46,273 nucleotides of DNA, taken from contig CALFLO010000013.1 of the NCBI GenBank assembly GCA_937880175.1, positions 1-46,273 on the forward strand, given 5' to 3'. Shown here one piece after another: positions 40,792 to 46,273 of the stretch. Every line of letters starts with the position of its first letter. Positions within the stretch are counted from its first letter, which is position 1. The notes under the pieces were generated by a model that was not told the DNA's origin, ran no database searches, and was given only the letters and a program-made list of their open reading frames with translations. This DNA is from an uncultured Gluconobacter sp. (GTDB lineage: Bacteria > Pseudomonadota > Alphaproteobacteria > Acetobacterales > Acetobacteraceae). The position numbers and the translations under genes were made by a program.

Positions 40792-42198
40792 TCAGCGTCC
40801 GATACGGCGCAGTGTCACGCTCTGGTTCAGTCTGGTCTCGATGGATTCAAGGGAGACGCCCTTGGTTTCCGGGACAAAGAACAGCACCACGAAAATGAAC
40901 AGCGCATTCAGCCCGGCATAGAGCCAGAACGTGTGGGAGGCGCCGAGCGTCGTCAGCAGGCCGAGGAACGTGGCACCCACGACCATGTTCGTGATCCAGT
41001 TGGTGACGGTCGAGCAGGTGATGCCGAAATCACGTCCCTGCAACGGCATGATTTCCGAGCACAGAACCCAGACCAGCGGACCGGCGGAGAACGCAAAACC
41101 CGCGATGAAGCAGAGCAGGACCGAGACCGCGAGGTAATGCGACAGGTCCGTATTGCCCACGGCGCCTGACATGATGCTCGCCAGAACAGCCAGTCCCGCC
41201 GCCATGATCGCAAACCCCGTGACCAGCATCGGACGACGGCCCCAGCTGTCGGCGAAGGCGATGGCGATGAACGTGGCGAGCCAGTTCACGACGCCGACGA
41301 TCGCTGTGCCCCACATCTGGCCGCTCGCCCCGAAGCCGACTTCCTGGAAAATGCGCGGCGCGTAGTACATCACCACGTTGATGCCCGTGAGCTGCTGCAT
41401 GACCTGAAGCACGATGCCGAGGAGGACGGCGCGGCGGAAATTCTGGTTTTCAAGGAACATCGCCAGACCGCGCTGACGGTTATGGATCTGCCCCTGGATA
41501 TCGCGGATTTCCTGATGTGCGTGCTCGGGGTCGTGGCGCAGTTCCTTCATGATGGACAGGGCTTCTTCATGACGGCCGCGCAGCATCAGCCACCGCGGGC
41601 TGTCGGGCAGGAAGAACGAGCCGATCAGGAAGAAGATGCCCGGAATGGCCATGATCCCCAGCATCCAGCGCCATGATCCGCTATAGGACAGGATGGCGTT
41701 GGACACGAAGGCCAGCAGGATGCCCAGCGTGATCATGAGCTGGTACATAGACACCAGACTGCCACGCCGCGAGATGTCCGAGACTTCGGAAATGTAGAGC
41801 GGAGCCACGAAGCTTCCGATGCCGATGGCCAGACCCAGCATCGTGCGGCCGAGGATCAGTTCCGAAACCGAGGAGGCCAGTGCGCAGACGAGGCCGCCCG
41901 CGACGAACAGGAACGCGCTGAAAATCAGGGAACGGCGGCGTCCGAACGCATAGGACATCCGGCCCGCGCCCACGGCGCCGACGGCCGCGCCGAACATCAT
42001 GGACGAGACGATCCAGGACTGTTCGAAATCGGAGGCGTGGAACTCGTCACGGATGAAGCCGAGTGCACCGGAAATGACGCCCACGTCCAGTCCGAACATC
42101 AGGCCCGCAATCGCGGCCAGCACGACGGCAAACATCATGCGCCCGACCATGGGCGTTCTGGCTGCGGCGGAAGAGGGGTTGAGCACTGTGTCGCTCAT
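40792..42198 (-). CDS. galP: Sugar:proton symporter, GalP/XylE type
   Basis: This 468-residue sugar porter has twelve membrane segments and the family signatures: FGLDVGVISGAL at the first helix, GRMSYAFGRRRSL, PLYISEVSDISRRGSL, PDSPRWLMLRGR, the sugar-binding QQLTGINVVMYYAP, and PETKGVSLESIE at the end. It probably imports galactose, glucose or xylose with a proton. The ATG at 42198 follows a 325-bp gap to the divergent LysR gene, which may regulate it. It shares a terminator with yqaE. Confidence 0.92.
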   Translation of the reverse strand: MSDTVLNPSSAAARTPMVGRMMFAVVLAAIAGLMFGLDVGVISGALGFIRDEFHASDFEQSWIVSSMMFGAAVGAVGAGRMSYAFGRRRSLIFSAFLFVAGGLVCALASSVSELILGRTMLGLAIGIGSFVAPLYISEVSDISRRGSLVSMYQLMITLGILLAFVSNAILSYSGSWRWMLGIMAIPGIFFLIGSFFLPDSPRWLMLRGRHEEALSIMKELRHDPEHAHQEIRDIQGQIHNRQRGLAMFLENQNFRRAVLLGIVLQVMQQLTGINVVMYYAPRIFQEVGFGASGQMWGTAIVGVVNWLATFIAIAFADSWGRRPMLVTGFAIMAAGLAVLASIMSGAVGNTDLSHYLAVSVLLCFIAGFAFSAGPLVWVLCSEIMPLQGRDFGITCSTVTNWITNMVVGATFLGLLTTLGASHTFWLYAGLNALFIFVVLFFVPETKGVSLESIETRLNQSVTLRRIGR

Positions 42199-42523
42199 GA
42201 CGGGGAAAACTCCGGCGACCCGCAGGGCAGACCTGTCAGGGGAAAGGCAGAAAAAACCGGACAGGGCATCCTGCGCCGGGGACCGAGGGAGAAGGCTCTA
42301 TCTGTGACAGGCACGATGATTCGCCATCTTGAGCCTTAAAGTATAACGCGTAATTGGGAAAATATTCAAAATTATATGTGATAATTGGGTGGATTTTCTG
42401 TTCTGATGCAATCGGGCCACAGATCTGGCGGCGGGATTGCTGTTCCGTGCAGCCTGACGGATTGCCAGCGCGGGATCAGGGCGACACACTTCCTACCCTT
42501 TCTGTGTTCATGGACAAGCCCTC
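42199..42523. promoter_or_regulatory. Divergent galP/LysR promoter region with repeats
   Basis: There is no gene here. Features seen: TAATTGGG at 42351-42358 and again at 42382-42389 (31 bp apart, three helical turns); a dyad ATTAT-ATGTG-ATAAT at 42371-42385 that fits the LysR T-N11-A rule; and TGATGCAATC at 42404-42413, which recurs in both arms of the inverted repeat at 43427-43461. The block 42338-42400 is AT-rich and should hold the promoters. Confidence 0.5.
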
Positions 42524-43429
42524 GTGTTCCTGCGTCAGCTGACCTATCTCATCGCTCTCGACCAGTACCGGCATTTTTCCCGGGCGGCGGAGCACTGCAA
42601 CGTGTCGCAGCCCGCACTGTCGATGGCGATCCGTCAGCTTGAGCATGAACTGGGCGTGCCCATCGTGCGGCGTAACCGGCGTGTTCTGGGGCTGACACCG
42701 GAAGGGGAGCGTGTTCTGGCCTGGGCGCGGCAGAGTGTGGCGGCACTGGATGGCCTGCGTCAGGAAGCGGATTTCGCGCATGAGGTCGCGGGCGGGACGC
42801 TCTCGATCGGCACCATTCCGCCTGCCATTCAGGTCATGCCGCCGCTGATGGAAAGCCTGCGCGCGGTCGTGCCTGCGCTTCATATTGAACTTACGGTCTC
42901 GGCCAATACCGATATCCTGCATGATCTGACCGAACAACGCCTTCAGATGGGGCTGATCTATCTGGATCAGGTTCCCGCAGATGGCAGTTTCGAGACGCAC
43001 CAGCTTTATTCGGAGCAGTATGTTTTCGTGGCGGGCTCGCGGATGGAGCTGCCATCGCGCAAGACGTTCAGCTGGGCGGATGCAGCTGAACATCCGCTCG
43101 GCCTTCTGGGACATTCCATGCGGACACGGCAGATCGTGGATGAATGTTTCGCCAAAGCCGGAGTTAAACCCAACGTCCTGCTTCAGACCAATGCGCTCGA
43201 ACTGCTGTATGGGGAGTTGCTCGCCGGGCGGCTGGCGACGATCCTGCCGGTCGCGGCCCTGCCGGATCAGCGCGATCCCGCCAATCCGCTTCAGATCCGC
43301 CGGCTTGCGTCATGTCCTTCGCCCGGTGTTGGTCTGGTGCGCCTGAAACAGCCGGTGCAGACGGCCCTGATGTCCCGAAGCTGGGAAGTGGCCACGCAGC
43401 TTGTTCTGGAAGACGCCCTGACTGTCTGA
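42524..43429 (+). CDS. LysR-family transcriptional regulator
   Basis: This 301-residue protein has an N-terminal winged helix (MFLRQLTYLIALDQYRHFSRAAEHCNVSQPALSMAIRQLEHELGVPIVRR) and a LysR substrate-binding domain (GGTLSIGTIPPAIQVMPPLM onward). The GTG 42524 start fits the family N-terminus; a Shine-Dalgarno is weak (GGACAAG). Effector unknown. Divergent from galP and followed by the FUSC gene. A 10-mer in its promoter is repeated in the inverted repeat that overlaps its stop codon, which suggests it controls itself and the FUSC gene. Confidence 0.88.
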   Translation: MFLRQLTYLIALDQYRHFSRAAEHCNVSQPALSMAIRQLEHELGVPIVRRNRRVLGLTPEGERVLAWARQSVAALDGLRQEADFAHEVAGGTLSIGTIPPAIQVMPPLMESLRAVVPALHIELTVSANTDILHDLTEQRLQMGLIYLDQVPADGSFETHQLYSEQYVFVAGSRMELPSRKTFSWADAAEHPLGLLGHSMRTRQIVDECFAKAGVKPNVLLQTNALELLYGELLAGRLATILPVAALPDQRDPANPLQIRRLASCPSPGVGLVRLKQPVQTALMSRSWEVATQLVLEDALTV

Positions 43430-43461
43430 TTGCATCATAAGCCCGCCTTATGATGCAATCA
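43427..43461. promoter_or_regulatory. Perfect 15-bp inverted repeat between the LysR and FUSC genes
   Basis: TGATTGCATCATAAG (43427-43441), loop CCCGC, CTTATGATGCAATCA (43447-43461). The first three bases are the LysR stop codon. No T-run follows, so an operator is more likely than a terminator; the sub-motif TGATGCAATC also occurs at 42404-42413 in the LysR promoter region. Confidence 0.6.
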
Positions 43462-43471
43462 TGACAATGTC

Positions 43472-45364
43472 TTGGACAGGGCCGTCCCGTTCTTCGCAGA
43501 GTGCGGTTTTTCGGGCGGAAGAGTGTCAGGTTTGGGCGGGAGAGCGGCCGGTCTCGGAGCATTGGGATCAACATTCGGATCGGAACTGCGGGATTTTCTG
43601 ACCGAACGCTGGGGATGGCTGTTTGCGCCGTCCGCGAAGGATCTGGGCTTTGCGGTCCGTACGTCGGTGGCGGCGATCCTGTCCCTGCTGATTGCCATGT
43701 GGATGGAGCTGGACAGCCCGCAATGGGCGCCGCTGACCGTCTGGGTCGTGGCGACGGCCTCGCGTGGGGAGAGCCTGTCCAAAGCGCGCTGGCGGTTCGC
43801 GGGAACGATCATCGGGGGCTGCATGGGCGTGGCGCTGATCGCGGCATTCCCCCAGCAGGCCGGACTGTTTTTCATCGCACTCGCGGTCTGGATCGGGCTG
43901 TGCTGTGGCTGGGCGACGTTTCTGGACGGGTATCGCCGGTACGGCTTTCTGGTCATCAGTTTTACGTCCGCCATCGTGGCGACGGGCGCGATCAGTCAGC
44001 CCGATGACGTGTTCAACGTCGCCATGGCGCGCGGGACGTACATCATGCTGGGCACGGTCTGCGAAGCGGGTCTGGCGGTCCTGTTCCTGCCGAATGTGCA
44101 GAAAGAAGCCCGCGCGCGGCTGCTCGGAAAGCTTCAGCAGGTCACGGCGAAGGTGGCGTCCCATGCGGATGTGCTGCGGGCCGGGCGGTTTGATCCGGAA
44201 ACCGAGGGCCGTCTGCTGACGGAACTGGTCGATGCCAATACCCGTATCGAGTTCGATGTTCTTGAAATGGGGTCCGGCACCCGGCGCAGCGCGGATCATG
44301 CAAGGGCGGTTCTGGCGCGCCTGCTGGCCGTTCTGGCCCGGGCGCAGGGCGGCGCGACCGGCATTGATGTGGACCGGGACCTTGAGGCCGCACGGAATCA
44401 CATTCAGGCCATTATCGCGCCCCCGCCCCATGACCGTTTCACGTTCCGCACGCGCTCTCCGCGCCATATGCTCGAAGCCGTTCTGAACGGATTGCGCGCT
44501 GCGACCGGCATCATGGGGGCGTGGCTTTTATGGGAGGTGACGGCCTGGCCGTCTGGACCGGCTTTCGTGTCCTTCGTAGCGCTGGTTTACGGGCTGCTGG
44601 CGACCCGCGAGATCCCTGCGCTGGCGTCATCCGGATTTTATCGCGGGGCGGTGTGGTGTGCGGGTGTGGCGGGGATCTATGCGTTTTTCGTCGTGCCTGC
44701 TGTTACGGCGCCCGAATATCTGGCGCTGCTTCTGCTGATCCCGATGGTGATTGGCGGGTTGGCCGCCCGCGCGCCGAAGCTCGTGAACCATGCGTTTTCG
44801 TTCAACATGTTCCTGCCCGTCCTGATCGGGCCGTCCAACCTCATGCGCTATGACGAGGTATCATTTCTCAATGGTGCGAGTGCTTTTCTGGGGGCGGTCA
44901 TCTTCACGCGCGTCACGTTCGGCGTGGTGTTTCCCTTCCGGGCGGATAGCCATCTGCGGCGGACTTCGGCCTGGGTCGAGCAGCAGCTTCGCCTGATTGC
45001 ACGCGGCGGCGGCCAGACGGTGCATCAGTGGCTGGCGATCAATGCTGCCAGCATGGTCCGTGCCGTGCGGAGCTGTCAGGGCGTTCCGCGTGGCGTGATG
45101 CTCACCTATATGGCGCGGCATCTCAACGCGATGGCGATGGGCATGTGGGTGATTGAACTGCGCGATTCTGCCGCGCTGGAGGCTACGCCCGCGCTGGTCC
45201 GCAAGCGGTTGCAGGTTTTCCTGAGGGCATGGTTCCGCAAGGGCGATGGCGCGGCTCCGCTTGCGCAGACGGTCGCCCTGTCGCTGCGGAACGACCCGGC
45301 CGTCGAACCCGACGTCCGGACCGCCTTGCAGCGACTGGCGGGGAACGTGCCCCCGCCTGCCTGA
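43472..45364 (+). CDS. FUSC-family inner-membrane transporter (fusaric acid/aromatic acid efflux-like)
   Basis: This protein of about 610-630 residues has two sets of about five to six membrane segments separated by a cytoplasmic region, as in FusC/AaeB proteins: SAKDLGFAVRTSVAAILSLLIAMWMELDSPQWAPLTVWVVA at the start, LPNVQKEARARLLGKLQQ in the linker, and a second membrane set from residue about 350. Relatives export fusaric acid or hydroxylated aromatic acids with a membrane-fusion partner, but no such partner gene is seen here. The start is unclear: TTG 43472 opens the frame, and GTG 43523 or a later TTG are possible; none has a good Shine-Dalgarno. Confidence 0.8.
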   Translation: MDRAVPFFAECGFSGGRVSGLGGRAAGLGALGSTFGSELRDFLTERWGWLFAPSAKDLGFAVRTSVAAILSLLIAMWMELDSPQWAPLTVWVVATASRGESLSKARWRFAGTIIGGCMGVALIAAFPQQAGLFFIALAVWIGLCCGWATFLDGYRRYGFLVISFTSAIVATGAISQPDDVFNVAMARGTYIMLGTVCEAGLAVLFLPNVQKEARARLLGKLQQVTAKVASHADVLRAGRFDPETEGRLLTELVDANTRIEFDVLEMGSGTRRSADHARAVLARLLAVLARAQGGATGIDVDRDLEAARNHIQAIIAPPPHDRFTFRTRSPRHMLEAVLNGLRAATGIMGAWLLWEVTAWPSGPAFVSFVALVYGLLATREIPALASSGFYRGAVWCAGVAGIYAFFVVPAVTAPEYLALLLLIPMVIGGLAARAPKLVNHAFSFNMFLPVLIGPSNLMRYDEVSFLNGASAFLGAVIFTRVTFGVVFPFRADSHLRRTSAWVEQQLRLIARGGGQTVHQWLAINAASMVRAVRSCQGVPRGVMLTYMARHLNAMAMGMWVIELRDSAALEATPALVRKRLQVFLRAWFRKGDGAAPLAQTVALSLRNDPAVEPDVRTALQRLAGNVPPPA

Positions 45365-45377
45365 TCAGACGTTCCGA

Positions 45378-46172
45378 TCAGATGGTATCGACGGTGCCGC
45401 CATCGACGCGCAGGGCCGCGCCCGTCGTGGCGGAGGCCAGAGGCGAGGCGGCATAGACGACAAGGTTGGCGACTTCATCGACCGTTGCCATGCGACGCAG
45501 GATGTTGCTCGGGCGGTGCTTCTGCACGAATTCCGCTGCCAGCTCCGTGACCGGGCGGCTGCTGTCGGGGTTCTGGGCCTTGAGCATGTCCTCAACACCC
45601 TCGGACAGTGTGGGGCCGGGGAGGACCGAGTTGACCGTCACGTTCGTGCCCGCCATCAGCTTCGCCAGCCCGCGGGCCAGACCCAGCATGGCCGTCTTGC
45701 TGACGCCGTAATCGACCATCTCGACCGGAATGTTCAGCGCGGATTCTGAGGCGATGAACAGCACACGTCCCCAGTTGCGCTCCTTCATTCCCGGCAGATA
45801 GGCGCGGGAGAGGCGTACGCCGGAGAACAGGTTGACCTCGAACAGGTGCTCCCAGCTTTCATCCGTCGTCTGGAAAAAATCGTTCGGTGCGAAAATTCCG
45901 GCGTTGTTGATGAGGACATCCACGCTGCTTTCGGCCTCGAACAGCGTCTTGCAGCCTTCGGGGGTCCCGACATCGGCGACCACGCTGCGGAACGCACCGC
46001 CCGGGACGGCCTTGGCCAGTTTTTCGAGCGCGCCGTCGATGCTGTCCTGCTTGCGGCCGTTGATGATGACTGTGGCGCCTGCCTCGCCGAGCTTGCGGGC
46101 GATGGCAAGGCCGATCCCGCCGGTCGAGCCGGTGACGAGGGCGGTGCGGCCGCTCAGATCGAGGTTCAGCAT
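45378..46172 (-). CDS. Short-chain dehydrogenase/reductase (SDR)
   Basis: This 264-residue classical SDR has the cofactor motif TGSTGGIG (14-21), NNAG (89-92), S142, and YGVSK (Y155, K159). R40 after the second beta strand (INGRK) suggests NADPH preference. The end (SATTGAALRVDGGTVDTI) is typical. Substrate unknown. ATG 46172 has AGGAG about 7 nt upstream; the in-frame extension to 46235 is unlikely. It converges on the FUSC gene with a 13-bp gap. Confidence 0.9.
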   Translation of the reverse strand: MLNLDLSGRTALVTGSTGGIGLAIARKLGEAGATVIINGRKQDSIDGALEKLAKAVPGGAFRSVVADVGTPEGCKTLFEAESSVDVLINNAGIFAPNDFFQTTDESWEHLFEVNLFSGVRLSRAYLPGMKERNWGRVLFIASESALNIPVEMVDYGVSKTAMLGLARGLAKLMAGTNVTVNSVLPGPTLSEGVEDMLKAQNPDSSRPVTELAAEFVQKHRPSNILRRMATVDEVANLVVYAASPLASATTGAALRVDGGTVDTI

Positions 46173-46273
46173 GACAGACTCCTGAAAATGTGATCGCGTC
46201 CCGACAGGAACGTCAGGGATGCGGGAAAGTGGCACATTCTTTTGTAGAGGTTTCGTGACAGGATGCGAGACAT

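Noticed and set aside
43427..43461. Inverted repeat as an ordinary Rho-independent terminator
   Set aside because: No T-run on either side and its core motif recurs in a promoter region, so an operator is the better reading.
1..46273. CRISPR arrays, insertion sequences, tRNA or rRNA genes
   Set aside because: No regularly spaced repeats, transposase genes with terminal repeats, or tRNA/rRNA signatures were seen on reading both strands; a dedicated scan was not possible.

Overview
The window looks like a chromosomal segment from an acetic acid bacterium (Acetobacteraceae, most likely Gluconobacter or a close relative). This is inferred from its GC-rich coding sequence, the hopanoid C-3 methylase HpnR, the TonB-receptor and copper-resistance content, the sugar-proton symporter, and overall protein character; no database search was possible. 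Genes are densely packed. I see no tRNA or rRNA gene, insertion sequence, prophage or CRISPR array.

Layout: 1-6163 is housekeeping/accessory: the 3' end of a small membrane protein, an AraJ-type MFS efflux pump, a membrane GGDEF protein, a BASS-family transporter, a Dda-like helicase and a thiopurine methyltransferase. hpnR (6167-7720) follows. 8099-14124 holds a cell-surface-signalling unit on the minus strand (FecI-type sigma factor, FecR, STN-containing TonB receptor) with a divergent PhoD-type phosphatase. A Pho-box-like site lies between them, and two RNA hairpins lie just ahead of the receptor gene. 14143-16513 is a Fur-box-preceded feoA-feoB-Cys-rich protein operon.

16859-27794 is a copper island: a CsoR-family repressor; a minus-strand operon of a CopL-like protein, the multicopper oxidase CopA, the outer-membrane protein CopB and a Met-rich periplasmic protein; and, divergently, a CopZ chaperone and a P1B copper ATPase. 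Between chaperone and ATPase sit a TonB receptor and an SbmA/YddA-type ABC transporter. The receptor has an unusual His/Cys cluster just after its signal peptide. This unit is the best candidate here for something not yet described, possibly copper or metallophore handling in an acetic acid bacterium.

27816-34039 carries an RBBP9-type hydrolase, cysteine synthase, a roughly 210-nt highly structured noncoding segment ending in an intrinsic terminator, a 63-residue ORF, and a four-gene Dpp/Opp-type ABC importer with no binding-protein gene. 34143-38786 is xdhABC (xanthine dehydrogenase and its maturation factor). 38892-42198 has a secreted PF10091 (glycoamylase-like) enzyme, a YqaE/Pmp3 peptide, a bidirectional terminator and a GalP-type sugar symporter. 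42524-46172 has a LysR regulator, a FUSC exporter-like protein separated from it by a perfect 15-bp inverted repeat, and an SDR oxidoreductase.
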